Part shown: piece after piece, positions 38,976 to 50,320 of the stretch
How positions within the stretch are numbered: the first letter of the stretch is position 1
Layout: every line of letters begins with the position of its first letter
DNA from: Undaria pinnatifida
Taxonomy: Eukaryota; Sar; Phaeophyceae; Laminariales; Alariaceae
Length of the DNA stretch: 64,000 nt
Assembly (NCBI GenBank): GCA_012845835.1
Contig: JABAKD010000025.1
Span: 30,139,761 to 30,203,760 of the forward strand
Direction: 5' to 3'
Notes under the pieces: model-generated
The model's input: only the letters and a program-made list of their open reading frames with translations
Told to the model about the DNA's origin: nothing
Database searches by the model: none
Position numbers and translations under genes: made by a program

Positions 38976-41650
38976 CTGTTATCGAACCGAAGGGGAAGGC
39001 GAAGGGGAACGGGATTGGGAAGGGGAAAGGGAAAGTGAGCAATACGCACGAAAGTCAGGAACAGTACTACGCTGCCGGAGTATTGGGGGGATGACGGAGA
39101 TACGTTCTATCCATCACGCAGAACCTCATTAGAATAGTGGATTGATGCCCACGGATGGCAGCGCAGCACAATACAGCAAGGCTCAGCACAGTCAGCACAT
39201 CATAGCCTAGAACACAACACAACATAACGGAACAACCAGCAAAACCACGCCACAACACACCGCACCATGCCACCCCGCCTCTCTCCACCACACCGCAGCT
39301 TGCCTGAAACGTGTTGGCAGTTTCTCTTATCACTATACCAGTGACGTTGACAAGAGAAGGGTCCGACGCCCTCGACACTGTCAGGTAGCAGCCCTGAGAA
39401 AAAACAAGAAAAAAGGGTTCAGGTCGAATGGAGCGCGAAGCGCCAGAATTGTCGTTGACAACGAACCATCGTGCGCTGTCGGCAATGCACCGCGGATGAT
39501 CACAGCCTTTAGATCTTCTGGGGAAAATTACTTGGAGTTAGTGTAGGATATACATTTGAAGTACCGTAGTACAAGGGTTACATCCAAACACCTCTCTACT
39601 CGGCAAGTCAGTTTATTGTCTGTTCTTACGCGTTCTGCAACTGCCACCAAAAAATAATAACGCAAAATCCGCCAAAAAACAACTATGAGGTGAGAGGTGA
39701 ATACACTTCAAACCATAGCGTAGCTTTCTCTGGGAACGCACGAATAAGGGTGAAGCCCAGGCACGAAAAGGGCATGGAAACAGTCAACCAGCGAAGCAAA
39801 GCACCTACCTGTAAATCGGCCGCAAGTACCCTCTGCTGCACAAGCCTCTCATTCGAGCCGCACTGAGATACTAAACGGGCGGCGTATCCCTTCCAGACGT
39901 CATGGAGACCCAGCAAGTCACGGAAGGTGACTCGACCCCCCCCCTTTGCCTTGAGCATGTCCAGCCCCTGGTTTCCATATTGGAGGAACAATGCAGCACA
40001 CGCACCGCCGGAACACTAATATTAGAGACATCTGGCTCAAGCTGGGTTGATTGGAGTTTCACTACTGGTATATAGTCTATGATCACGCTCGTTGCAACAA
40101 ACCAGGTACGTACGTACGTACGTACGTACGTACGCACGTAGGTGCTTTGGTGTAGGGGCGTCACCAAAAGCAAACACCACAACACGAGGGCCGGCCCTCA
40201 AGCAAAACAAAAAAAGCTATAGTCTGTAGTAGTAACTCTCCCACGGTCCGGTCTACGAGCATTTTTGCGTATGTAGACGGATAAAGATTACCAGGCACAT
40301 TGCATAATATTATCAAAGCCTGCGGAGCAACCTACGCGCCGCGCATCCAACATCACAACACCATACCTACGCAGGATCCGTAGCGTCGCGGACATGAGTT
40401 TTACTCACGACGAGCACAGCACAGCCTTATGGACGGAAAGGTAAGGGTGTGTTTTAGCATTCATATTAACACACCAACAGTTCTTCTATTGCAGTTCAGA
40501 GTAATATTATCAAAATTAAAATACACTCCAGCTGTGAGATCGAGTATTTTGTCGAAACTCTTCTTTGCATATATAGTACATCTTGAGGTTTCGACACAGC
40601 TCACCATCTTCTTGCTCTGCTTTCCGCTCAACCCTCGCCTGGCAGCCCCCGCCGAGCTAGAGCTAGAGCGCGCGGCTCGCATTCCCGCGCTCTGGGCCTC
40701 GGTTTGTGTCGAGGAAACATTATCTAGATTGACCACCTTCCTGCGGAGCTTGGACTCAATCGCCTGAGACGCAGCCCGCTCCCCCCGCGCACCCAACACA
40801 CCTTGAACGAACTCGGTGAAACGGATAGCGGCAGCGGTGCCGATTGAGGCCCTGTTTTTCCCTCGAGGAGCCGCTGGTGCTATGCGCGATCCGGGGGGCA
40901 GGAGGGCTGGGGGCAGTCGGGTGTACATCTGCGGAGACTCGTTCGTCAGGTGATGGCCCTCGCTGTTCGCTGGTGCTGCATCTGCGGGACGTGGGTTTAC
41001 ACGTTTCAGGTGCGTGTTTTGTGTTCTTGGGGTTGTTTCACGTATCATAGGGCTTCCTTTTTTCTGTCTTGGATATTGTACCAAGTACACATATAGTCAA
41101 ATGCTGCCCGTACAGCCCGTACCCGTACCAGGTACTCGTACCGGTATGTACAATACGCACTCTGCAACTCAACGGGCAAACCAGGTACCAGGTGCACCAG
41201 TACTGCCGAGGTTCTGCGTGTCATGCCATCTGAGAGTTACATGCTGTGCGGCCGTGAGGCCCACCTGTTGCCTACTCGTGGGCTCTTCGTGCTCCAACAT
41301 TGCGCTTGGCAAAGCCTTGCTTGCAGCTGTGTGCATTTAACTGGGAGCGTCGGTTCTACAGTGGTGATAGCTGTATCCCTCCAGCGCCTCCTTTCGTGCC
41401 CACCCTATGGACTATGACAGCATTTTTCCTTACTGCCATAGCTCACAGTCCATAGTGCCTCCTAGGGCCTGCGTGTCTCACCTCGCTCGCTTGGCTTCAA
41501 CGCAGAGGCAGCAGCACCAGCAGGAGTAGCGGCGGCAGTACCCCCCGCATTGCGAAGTTTTTTGCTAGGGCGCGATGACGAAACCGCCTCAGCCGGCACC
41601 GCACGGAACAAAGCATCCAGGTCGTCCAGAGCACGTTTGTCTGCAGACAT
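38769..41650 (-). CDS. POP4: RNase P/MRP protein subunit RPP29 (POP4), five exons joined
   Basis: Join (minus) 41650-41482, 40981-40605, 39967-39809, 39393-39304 and 38975-38769: 1002 nt, 333 residues. RPP29/POP4 is a shared subunit of nuclear RNase P, which trims tRNA 5' ends, and RNase MRP, which acts in rRNA processing. The family signature spans the splice sites: GLSGKQSKKM-GLDMLK (human GLTARKRRELKLFD), FRDLLGLHDVWKGYAARL (LPLHELWKQY), LAADLQ-GCYLTVSRASDPS (KADLHGA..TV.RS), LVNVTGIVIRETANTFQ-IV (YVGITGILLQETKHIFK) and TIPKRACAVRV (IPK.N.VF). The conserved Sm-like core covers about residues 200-305. The Ala/Ser-rich N-terminus is longer than in human RPP29 (220 residues). Every junction keeps frame. 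Intron 4 uses a GC donor. The end after about residue 300 is divergent. Confidence 0.88.
39304..39393 (-). CDS. POP4: RPP29 exon 4 (residues 236-265)
   Basis: A 30-codon exon, GCYLTVSRASDPSLVNVTGI then VIRETANTFQ. The acceptor TTTTTTCTCAG is canonical. The donor is CAG/GCAAGC, a GC-AG type, and reading on gives a sequence unlike RPP29. Confidence 0.85.
39809..39967 (-). CDS. POP4: RPP29 exon 3 (residues 183-235)
   Basis: GLDMLKAKGGGRVTFRDLLG, LHDVWKGYAARLV and RLVQQRVLAADLQ, in phase 0 at both ends, with the donor GTAGGT. The LHDVWKGY motif is the strongest family marker. Confidence 0.85.
40104..40137. repeat. ACGT/GTAC microsatellite
   Basis: About eight ACGT units within RPP29 intron 2. 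Confidence 0.9.
40510..40570 (-). repeat. fragment of the 122/127-bp satellite in RPP29 intron 2
   Basis: AAAATACACTCCAGCTGTGA, GATCGAGTATTTTGTCGAAA and CTCTTCTTTGCA match the 18955-19185 units in the same orientation. One truncated unit. Confidence 0.8.
40605..40981 (-). CDS. POP4: RPP29 exon 2 (residues 57-182)
   Basis: It contains FTEFVQGVLGARGERAASQA, KLRRKVVNLDN and GLSGKQSKKM, with a donor GTGAGC in phase 0. The acceptor CCCGCAG at 40982-40988 gives a phase-1 join to exon 1. An alternative acceptor 10 bp further in would remove a few residues only. Confidence 0.75.
41482..41650 (-). CDS. POP4: RPP29 exon 1 (residues 1-56 and part of 57)
   Basis: It starts MSADKRALDDLDALFRAVPA, is Ala/Ser-rich with a basic SKKLR patch, and ends at the donor GTGAGA in phase 1. 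This exon has no conserved motif, so it is the least certain coding exon apart from the exon 2 acceptor. The frame and donor fit. Confidence 0.7.
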
Positions 41651-42796
41651 TGCTTGACGATTGATGATGTCCTTGCGACAGGGCGTAGGCTGTACTAGTA
41701 GGCTGTAGGCGGTGTGTAGGCTCCACCTTGAACTCGTCCACGCGTTGGTGGGTTGGTTCTATCCACATGCGGTGGAGAGGTCATGCGAACCTGCATGCCA
41801 CCAAATCTCTTGCAAACCCTGCTTGGGCTTTTCGACTCTTCGACTCTTCCAAGTAAGAGTTGGGTCCCCGATTTCGTAGATATCCTGCGCGACACAAGGG
41901 CGAGAAGCAAGACGATGGAGGTACCCAGGTTAGTGCCGAGTGACCCACGTGGTCGAATGTGTCTTGAAACAGTTCGCACCTCGTTATTGCAGAGTTGCAA
42001 GCATGGCGTCGCAAGCAAGGCGTCGCACGAACTCTGTGATCTTTCAGCTTCGTATCACTTGCTAAAGACTATATTTCCATTTTTCAAAGTTGGCCGGCTC
42101 TTTAGGATCGTCACACGAACTCTGTGATCTTTCGTCTTCGTATCACTTGCTACATACTCCATTTTTCAAAGTTGGCCGACTCTTTAGGATCGTCAGAAAA
42201 CTGTAACTCCCACTACGCCCCTTAGGCACACTTCCCGCGTGTATCTCTGACCTCGGCCCCCTGTACTCTTCTGTGCTCAAGATCGAACACTGCCCGTCTC
42301 TCAGCAGTTGCCACACTTGCTGGACACGTTCATGGAATCTTGTCTTCGTGGTCTAGTCTAGTCTACAGCAGTAGATGTTTGGAAGGGACTCTACTCACAT
42401 GTCACGCCAATCTCTTCTACGTTTTTAAAATATTGGAAGCCCTTGGTGGCCTGCACGGGAGGATGGGCTAGCTCTCGCACTTTAAACAAGTGCCCAGCTG
42501 GCGCTCGCACGAGTATACCAGACCATTTCCCTGCTGTAGCCCCGGCTATGCTAGGCTCTAGCTCACTCGAACTACAGAGGACAATATACTGTAGTCTCGA
42601 CGCAGTTTTGACCAGCTATACCTTTCTTTGTTAATACACTGCTGCTGTTGTTGTGCACTGATACCGCTCAACTCAGCTCTGTGTTTCCGACGCCCTCTGC
42701 TCATCACCGCGCACTGCTCTACCGCTTGTACCCTGCCCTGCTGCAACAACCCGCTGGCAACTGGTACCATATCGAACCTTGCGATTGGTATATAGT
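41651..42796. promoter_or_regulatory. divergent intergenic region between RPP29 and the coiled-coil gene
   Basis: About 1.15 kb separates the two start codons, so both promoters must lie here. I see no certain core element; GGTATATAG at 42787-42795 sits too near the plus-strand ATG to be its TATA box. An 88-bp tandem duplication (42025-42200) carries CGAACTCTGTGATCTTTC, CGTATCACTTGCTA and CAAAGTTGGCCG.CTCTTTAG in both units. Confidence 0.4.
42025..42200. repeat. 88-bp tandem duplication
   Basis: Units begin at about 42028 and 42116 and differ at only a few positions, which suggests a recent duplication in the shared upstream region. Confidence 0.85.
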
Positions 42797-42979
42797 ATGC
42801 CGATGCCTTTGATGCTGGGCGGTGGCGCAGAAGGCGACGGCTGCGGCGGTTCAGTCGACGCGGCTACCCCGTTTCGACTCCCGAAGCTGGATGTCTTTGG
42901 CGATACGAAGGGCAGGGCCGCGAAAAAGAGAGCAGAGCCTACCTCGGAGGACGAGGAAGACCCAAGGGAGGAAGCTCAG
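42797..42979 (+). CDS. coiled-coil gene exon 1
   Basis: MPMPLMLGGGAEGDGC, then FRLPKLDVFGDTKGRAAKKR and a Glu/Asp-rich end at CAG/GTAATA, phase 0. An ATG two codons downstream could also serve as the start. Confidence 0.55.
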
Positions 42980-45900
42980 GTAATATCCGTAGAAAATATG
43001 CAGCAGAAAAAACGTTGTTTCTATCTGAGGCATCTGCTACTTGCGCTGAGTTACGATAGGCGCTGTACGAACCGAGCTCACGAAGCTCGCGGGTTTTGTA
43101 CAGTGATTGATGCCTTAGGAGACTGTCGGGTTCGGGCAGAGACTGCCAAGGGGTATTTGTGTTATTTCGTTTTTCGTGCGCCGCGGCGCGCCCCCGCAGC
43201 GCAAGCCATCGAACAAAGACGAGGAAACGCAATCAACCCTCAATCCACTACACTATTGAGTTAGACTGAGTCTCCCTCCCCCCACGCTCCCCGCCCTTCC
43301 CCCTTACCTATGCGAGTCGATATTGTGTGCGTTTTGCCGACCTCAGGCCTAGCGCTTTATGAGCAGGTTTGCGTTTTGCGCGTGGACGTGCCTCGTCTTG
43401 TGGTGTAATTTCGTCAATTCTCGCATGCTGCACGATCGCTCCATGTCATGCGAAATTTCACCGCACTGTACGCAAGTTAGCACCATATTGTCGTGCGAAC
43501 GTTGTGTACACACGGTCTCTTGCGGCTACTAGTAATCCACTAGCACCTATCCTGCTGGTGTTACCGTGCAACTGGTCCTTAGCGTTCTGGTCATCATACC
43601 TGGTGAGCGGGACCTGAGGTGGTAGAACTACCGCGTTACACCTCATCCAGACAAGGCCTGTGACACACCACGTACGTCTTATCCCCCACTCCATATCCTC
43701 CCCCCTCCATCTGCTGGCCCTATACTGCTGCTTTGCCACTGCTTTGCTACATTGAGGAAGATGATCCAACTGCTGCAGCAGATGCAGAAGGTCAACCAGA
43801 ACAAGGAGATCAAGCGAAAAAGAGGCGAACTGGCAGGTTAGCTCGACACGAATCGACACGAAACCGAGGCCAGATCATCAGAGATTGACATTACACCTTT
43901 TTTTGCCGCATAGAAGAGAACAAAGTACACGACTAATACTGAGTATGTAGAAACACTCGATCCAACGGCTGCGCACAGAGTTGGCCGCAACCACGTGCTC
44001 TTTGGTTACTGTCTTCTCTTTCTGCGCGCGACGACCCCTGTCTTCAAGCATCAACTTCAAGGGTGCTTTTTCAACATCTCATTGCTCTTATAGTTGCTTC
44101 TATGTGCTACTGTTAATGTTATTCCCGCTCATTCGTCTCCTTGCCTGCCCGAACCTCTGTGTCACTGCTGGTGGTGCTGGTGGTGCTGCTGGTGCTGCTG
44201 GTGCTGATGCCGTTGATGGTGCTACTGCGCAACCCAGCGAGAACCAAGGTCGTGGCCACCGGTGTTCGACGGCACGTCTCCAAACGAATCAAGGAAACCA
44301 AAAACAACCACGACAAGCTTGCAGCCGACCTTAGGCAAGTCGAAGCTGATGGTTGTGGAGGTGGTGGTTGTGGTGGTGATGATGACGGTGATGGTGGCGG
44401 TGGCGGCGGTGATTGTGGTGGGGGTGATATTGTTGAAACGCATACTACGGTAGAGATGCACCATATTTTTTCTGGGGCTCTTCAGTGTCAAGGAGCTTTA
44501 CACCTCAGGCAACAAGTCATTTTCACAAAAAACGAAAATGTAAGCCGACGAACAAAGGCATGGCCGAGGTAATACAATACAAATACTTCATACTGTTTCT
44601 TGTTTTTAGTAGCATTTTGAACATTTTGGGTTAAGAAGGGTTACGGAGCCCCGCCATTCAGAGCGGTTTAGGTTTTAGTCAAAAAGTGCAACCTCTCTCT
44701 ATCGTAGCAGGCGTCCTGATGGTGAGCGTGTTGCAAGGCGCGGCCGAGGAGTTTCCGTTGGTGAAGAGAACATCACAATGAAGGGTGGTCGCTTGTGCCT
44801 CAGGGGTGGTTGGGCTGCAGCTGGGGAATAGCCGTGTACTATCACCCCGCCCAAGGAGGAAATCGGTGGGAGCAGCGTATACCCCAAAACGTAATAGATA
44901 ACTAATCGGGATGCCCCTTGTGTCTTGTTTGAATATAGACAATCAAATCGGTGGGAGCAGCACCCCGAACAGTGAACAGGAAACGTTCGGGATGACTTCT
45001 TTGTTTCCAGTCCGGATCGTGTCGATTCCCAGAGAGACACGATACCACAATATCAGGAAACGCACTTTGATTAACAGGAACATAACACAATCATGCTCGT
45101 GTTATTGGATAGGGGCACAATGGAGTCCTTGCGTGTGGCTCTCCACGAGGAAGCGAAACTGGCCGCCGTCCTGTTGGAGGAGCAGCAAGCGGCCATGAAG
45201 GCGGCAGCAAACGCCCTCAACGAGGCAAGTACACACCTCCTATACCAGTCACACGTGGGAGCATGCGACTAGCAACACCTAAGCAAAAACATTCAGTACA
45301 CGGGTATTTTCATCAGAGTGTCGTGATTATCCCGATTGCCATTGGGCATTACGCAGCATGGGCTTTGGCGTCGATCAGTCATGAACATATCTCCGGAAAA
45401 GAGAAAAAAAGTCGTTATAATGTTCACATTTTTTCTTCATGTATGTGTTGCTGCTACTGACGTAAACCACTTTTCCCATTTCGCCAATACATGGTTTCGG
45501 TGGCACAATACTTCAGTTCAGAGCGATATTCCTCTTTTGCAACACCGATGTTGATGCCTTTTCACATATGAAAGACGCTTGCAACGACAGAGGTAGCACC
45601 TTTCGTCTGAACTGTTTTTTGAAAATGACGTGGCTCCTTAACTCACAATCGTCGGAACCAGGCTATTTTATTTTTCATGGTTCTAGTTGTACAGTTAGGC
45701 AATGAGATTTTTCATCCGGGGTCGTAGCAGTTATATTTTTCTCCAAATCAGTTTTCGAGAGAGGTCTTGAGTTCCTGAATCGAGGAACATTAGAAAAATC
45801 AACAATGGTTGGTGCACCTCTATATCGTACAAGTAGCATGCGTCCGAACACTTATTGATCTCTAGTAGGGCCAGGCAGTCCGCCGCTGACGAGTAGACGC

Positions 45901-46057
45901 GCGCGATTTTCTTTCAAACTTTTTCCCTCACAGAAGTATGACCAAGCCGCGGAGGTGCGAAGAAAGATAAAGCTTCTCGGGGACTGCATGCACGAGCACT
46001 TCCAGGTGGTGCGCACCCATGTCGCCGCCCAGGTCGAAAGCAAAATCGCGGAAACCG
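42797..46057 (+). CDS. uncharacterised acidic coiled-coil protein, five exons, 3' end unresolved
   Basis: Proposed join 42797-42979, 43757-43836, 44242-44334, 45113-45224 and 45934-46057, giving about 197 residues in one frame. Residues 1-88 are disordered and acidic (EPTSEDEEDPREEAQ, EDDPTAADAEGQPEQ) with a basic KKRRTGR patch like a nuclear signal. Residues 89-197 are almost all helical and charged: VRRHVSKRIKETKNNHDKLA, MESLRVALHEEAKLAAVLLE, EQQAAMKAAANALNE-KYDQ and AAEVRRKIKLLGD, a probable coiled coil that runs unbroken across three junctions. That continuity is the main support. I do not recognise the family. Introns 3 and 4 start with GCAAGT. The exon 3 acceptor is weak. The next exon after GTAAAT at 46058 is uncertain. 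Confidence 0.55.
43757..43836 (+). CDS. coiled-coil gene exon 2
   Basis: EDDPTAADAEGQPEQGDQ then AKKRRTG and a split Arg codon at CAG/GTTAGC. The acceptor is ACATTGAG after a CT-rich stretch. Acidic composition continues that of exon 1. Confidence 0.5.
44160..44215. repeat. GGTGCTG microsatellite
   Basis: About eight GCTGGTG/GTGCTG units just before coiled-coil exon 3. A second, GGTGGTGAT-type array lies at 44350-44430 after it. Confidence 0.85.
44242..44334 (+). CDS. coiled-coil gene exon 3
   Basis: TKVVATGVRRHVSKRIKETK then NNHDKLAADL and a split Arg. The donor is AG/GCAAGT, the best-fitting GC-AG motif. Without it the frame runs into a GGT/GAT microsatellite. The acceptor (CAGCGAG) lacks a clear pyrimidine tract, so the left edge is uncertain. 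Confidence 0.45.
   Translation, partial: NQGRGHRCSTARLQTNQGNQKQPRQACSRP
44615..44715 (-). repeat. family E fragment
   Basis: TTTTGGGTTAAG.AGGGTTACGGAGCCCC, GTCAAAAAGTGCAAC and TATCGTAGCAGGCGT match the right arm of the foldback element at 37430-37519. Confidence 0.55.
45113..45224 (+). CDS. coiled-coil gene exon 4
   Basis: GTMESLRVALHEEAKLAAVL then LEEQQAAMKAAANALNE, with an incoming phase matching the exon 3 donor. The donor is GAG/GCAAGT, again GC-AG. An alternative acceptor at 45077 would not match the phase of exon 3. Confidence 0.55.
45585..45845 (+). repeat. family E single-arm copy
   Basis: GTAGCACCTTTCGTCTGAAC, GGCTCCTTAACTCACAATCG, GCAATGAGATTTTTCATCCG, CAGTTTTCGAGAGAGGTCTT and TGCACCTCTA follow the left arm at 36881-37170 throughout. 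It lies within intron 4 of the coiled-coil gene. Confidence 0.75.
45934..46057 (+). CDS. coiled-coil gene exon 5
   Basis: KYDQAAEVRRKIKLLGDCMH, EHFQVVRTHVAAQVESKIAE and T, from the strong acceptor TTTTTCCCTCACAG to the donor GTAAAT in phase 1. Possible short terminal exons begin at 46207 or 46453; neither is convincing. Confidence 0.6.
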
Positions 46058-46259
46058 GTAAATACATACGTGAAGTCTTCAATCTTAGGAGCGTTTTTTG
46101 TGGTGTTATTTTTTTTTCCCGCTGGAAGATCTTCACTCGTCTCAGACAACTCGAAAAATCATTTGATTGCGAGGCCATAACGTTGATAAGGGGTAATTCC
46201 TGCCAGGCCGACAACCAGGATGGTGGCCTTGTGGCTGTTCCTAACGTTTTGACGTATTA

Positions 46260-49200
46260 GTGTGGCTTGCCGGCTATGCATATTCTCCAGATTACTGGAG
46301 GTCCTCAATACCGGAAGCTCCAATTGTGTCCGTTGTTGGCTGTTAAACAGTCCAACCTCATAAAAGTACATTGGGGAGCACCACACTAATACCGTATATT
46401 GGCGCTGCATTACTTAATGCATACTGTAAAAAGGCACCCATAATCGTTGCAGGAGGAATCTCGAAATAAATAGATGCATGCCAGGTATACGAGGTATTTA
46501 GCATTCAACCGAGTGTGTCGGCAGGCACCAGGAACTGTCCCTCGGACGAGCAAGCCTACTTTGCTTGCGTATAGCCGAAACTACAGTCACCCTCACTCGG
46601 CCCGCAGCACTTTGTGTGAGAGCACTTTGTTGAAATCACCTGCAAACATGCATGGACCCGCGCCGAAAGACGGAAGGGTGGAGGTACTCTTTCTAAACGT
46701 ACCCTTGGGGATATTAGCCGCGATGTGTCGCAGACGTTTCACGGTAAGATTGCATGGCGCAATCTGTGTACACGCAGTGTGTGGAAAAATAAGTGGCTGA
46801 GGTTCTGAAAAGGTTTGCGCTAAATGCAGCTTGTTGACGAGAGCTTTGTCTTTTACCTTCGAAGCTAATGGAAACCTTACCAGCGCCTGTCAAACCACAC
46901 GTCGACTGTTGTAGCAGGCTTGTCGGACATGGTGTGTTGATCGCTTCGCTTACGTCGGGCCAGCTAGTTTATTCGACGAAATAACGCCTCTCCACGAACA
47001 GCCAGCTTTTGTATTTGGTTCGTATGTGTATGCTGCTTCAGTCAATAATCTTCAGTTGATCAGCCCACGTTCAACACCGACACTGCCTGCAAAGAAAGAG
47101 CTACCTTGTGACTATTCATATTGGTATTTGACCGAACGTACCATCCTCCAGTAGATCAATCAGGCTGGTGGTAGCATGTCACGCGTCTGTTGTACTCCCG
47201 TCTGCTCCTTCGTGATCGCCAAACTCGCAAAGCCACGGTGAACTGTTCAAAGAAAGGGCTAGCACAAACAATTGCGATGCACTTTGATGTCCTGTTTGGT
47301 TGCTGCACTCTTTCCGCTATCGTTTGCTTGATTGCTACATTTTCGTTTGATTTATTGCACTTTACTGCATCATACCCGCAGAGGAGGCAGTCCAAGGCAT
47401 ATATAGCCAGCCCAACAGTATGCTTAGCATCGTTGGCAGCGCTGGAAGGTTGCTGTGATCACGCTGAAAGCGAGTCACAAATTCGAGACAGGAGAATATG
47501 TTTGCCCTTGAGGTCGCGAAGCTGGCGTATCGTGAAGCCTTCGGGGCGCATAAAACCACATCCACGGCGTGCCAACTATAGTAGTTATGCACGAGGTATG
47601 CTGGAAAGGGCATGCCGGGTGCATGCGGATAGTCGAGCACAACACTTGTTTGGGCCAGGTCGAACAAAGCGTCCTGCGCTTAGATCCATATGCTTAGGTA
47701 AAGGGGGAGCTTTTTGGGTCCAGCTCCCCAGCTGTGGAACCGCTTGGTTTATTTGCTTCCCATTTTGGTTGTACAACTGTACTTGTTCCATTCGAATCGA
47801 TTCGATTCGATTCTATGTCTACATATATGTATCGTGATCTCTAGTATCGGGGTGTGCACGTACTTTTTATTTTGCTCCGAAAGTCGGTCATTTGGAGGTG
47901 CCCAGGGCATAGTCTCCCTTATCGTTAGGAACCCGAGTTGTTTTTGTTTCCCCCATCCAGTTTGATTCGCCACCATTCTCAGATAGCAGGATAGTTTCTC
48001 TGAACGTGGCATGGGAGTGACTTGATTTATTTTGTTGGTTGGCACCGTGTATAGTAGCTCATGTGTACATAGATAGCTCTATAAGGGTCGTGCTCGGCGC
48101 TTCACGCAAGCTGTCGGGCACAGCGTCCTAGCACTATTATGACACTATTTTGGGCGCTTTGCTTTTTTGGCGAATGCTCATGTTCAGCGCGGCGGACGCT
48201 AGGATATATTATTATCGCTTCCAAGTACAGGTACAGGGCGGGGTAGCCGGTATATCCCAGCGCGTACCACGTCAGTACCGCTACTGCTTGCTGGGGGTGT
48301 TGCAAACGGAGTGTTTCACGTCCCCCTGACGGCGTCACAAGCCAAAACTTGACAATATTATTGGATTGATTTGCCAGCGAAGTTGATTGTTCTCCTTGGG
48401 AACATTCCTAGACGAGATGTGGCTGTTCACCTAATGCGGTCTGGGCCTGTTCTAACGACTAGGCCTCGGCTACGGCTGGAAACGGGCAGGGAGCAAAGGG
48501 TACGGGGCTAGTTACCACACTGTATGTGTAGGGAGGCCGGACTGGCGTGCCACAGCTCGTGCTGTACTCTGAACAATTTTGAAGTGATCGGGGGACGAAG
48601 CTTTGGTGCAGCACATGTGTCACTAGCTCATTTTGTCGCGTTATGTAGGATCATCTTGCGGGGGCGGGGCGGGGTGGATAGCGGATGCGTTGTGGACGGG
48701 GGTTGTGGATGGCGGGTGTGTTGTGCTCGCTTGCCTCAGGATGTACCACGGTGGCGTTACGTCAGAACGCCAGACATTATTATGACCGGATGAGTCGTCC
48801 AAAGGTAGGGATGCAGCAGGTTTTAAGAGTTTTCTGGGCTCCTAGCACGATGAGATCAATGTCAACAGCACCCATCATCCATTAGATCACCGGAATCATG
48901 TCTGCGAAGGCAATCCAATTCGCAGCCCGAACAACACGCCTATGCGCTAGTCCTGAAAACATTATATACTCGAAAAAGTATCGGACTAGCCGGTAGTTAA
49001 CTTACTTGAGGAGCTCGACCGCACTATAGAGGTAAGAAACATTAGTTAACATTAGTTATTAGCACAAAAAATGAAACCCCTACCGTTAGTACCGTTACTA
49101 CCGCACTATACGGGGATGACTTGTATGGGATGCATGATCTGCATCGAACAAATCTTCAGGCGAACACTCGTTTTCTCATACGTGGCAGCTTCCGCAATTT

Positions 49201-50140
49201 TCACCCTCTGGGTGTTGCAGCGTAGACAGACCTCCTTGGCGCGCTTGAGCACACCAAATGAGTAGCATCCCGAAGGGTATAGGCCTGGTTTATGCCATTG
49301 AGCAACATCAACGTTGCGCCTGAACGTTCCATGGGTTGTGGTGTAACAAAATGCCCAGAGCTTGCTAGCGTAGCCACCTCTCTTGTACCAGTACATCAGA
49401 ACATCATGCACCATACTGAGACACTACCAACCCAACGACCAGCAGATGTTTGAGCACACACATCGTATTTGCCGAAGATCCTGCTTCATGCATATTCCTG
49501 CGGAGATGGTGTCGTGGAATGGGAAGGAGGACCGCGAGCATTCTCGATGGTATGCTGAGACAGTCGAAGAGAACAGACCACAAGAGTCGACGGTAGACGG
49601 ACTCACACGATTCGAGGAGGTCGACAAAACGGACGCACAGAGAGGAGCTGTTCTTATCAGCTCACGCATGTGCCGGATCGGTTTGTCAATGTAAACCGGC
49701 GAACGCCGGTCTGAAGTCCCCTTCCTTCGGCAGACTCTCTTCCTGCGCATGGGTGGTCATTGAGACGGCTCGTGATAATCTGCGAGGAGTACGTTGCCCA
49801 TGTACACCACCAGGGAAAGCTACGATATTTGCTAAACTCCCGCCTATCTTGGGAAATGACGAGAGTTGGCGTCTGCGTGTTCAGTAGCTCTGACGAACCA
49901 CCTTAGCCACATAGCTCTTACAGATGGGCCCTTTGTACTTCATTATTTTGCTTCCCTCTTCATTCACACTGGTGTTAGTACTATTGGTATGCACTCATTG
50001 TCCTCCGTACTTATGCGTCTTGCGGAGATGCCCCTGAAACCCAACCTTGATCGCCCCTTCGACTAATCCCATCAAACCAGTAAAACCGTACCCCTACAGG
50101 AAATAAAACGGCCATCGATAATCAGTGCCCCCCCCCCCTA
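46260..50140. other. no gene recognised
   Basis: Many open frames of 60-215 codons exist on both strands with no domain that I can name, the longest at 47190-47837 (+). The minus strand at 46745-46590 contains MFAGDFNKVLSHK, weakly like the GDFN block of LINE endonucleases, but too short to assign. Simple GATTC repeats occur at 47792-47810. Confidence 0.35.
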
Positions 50141-50320
50141 CACATGTCGGCTTCTAGCTCACCGCCTTTAAGGTGCGTTCCAGGTTGCGATTGTGCGGGT
50201 TACTTGCACGCAGCCTTTTTCTCGCGCTCCCCCTCTCCTGTCATTTCGCGCCCATCTATTAATAGTGCATTCTCCTCGCGTTCCCTAACGCTGGACTTTA
50301 GTTTGCACTCTAAGGACCGC

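Noticed and set aside
2988-46057. A functional RNA-processing cluster of PSP1, RPP29 and the coiled-coil gene
   Set aside because: The genes are up to 10 kb apart, on different strands and separately spliced. Only the RPP29 and coiled-coil pair could share a promoter region.
46590-46745. LINE endonuclease fragment (MFAGDFNKVLSHK)
   Set aside because: Only the short GDFN word fits. The neighbouring endonuclease blocks are absent and the match may be chance.
47190-47837. 215-codon plus-strand ORF
   Set aside because: It has no domain, Cys- and Arg-scattered composition, no splice-like edges and overlapping minus-strand frames of similar length.
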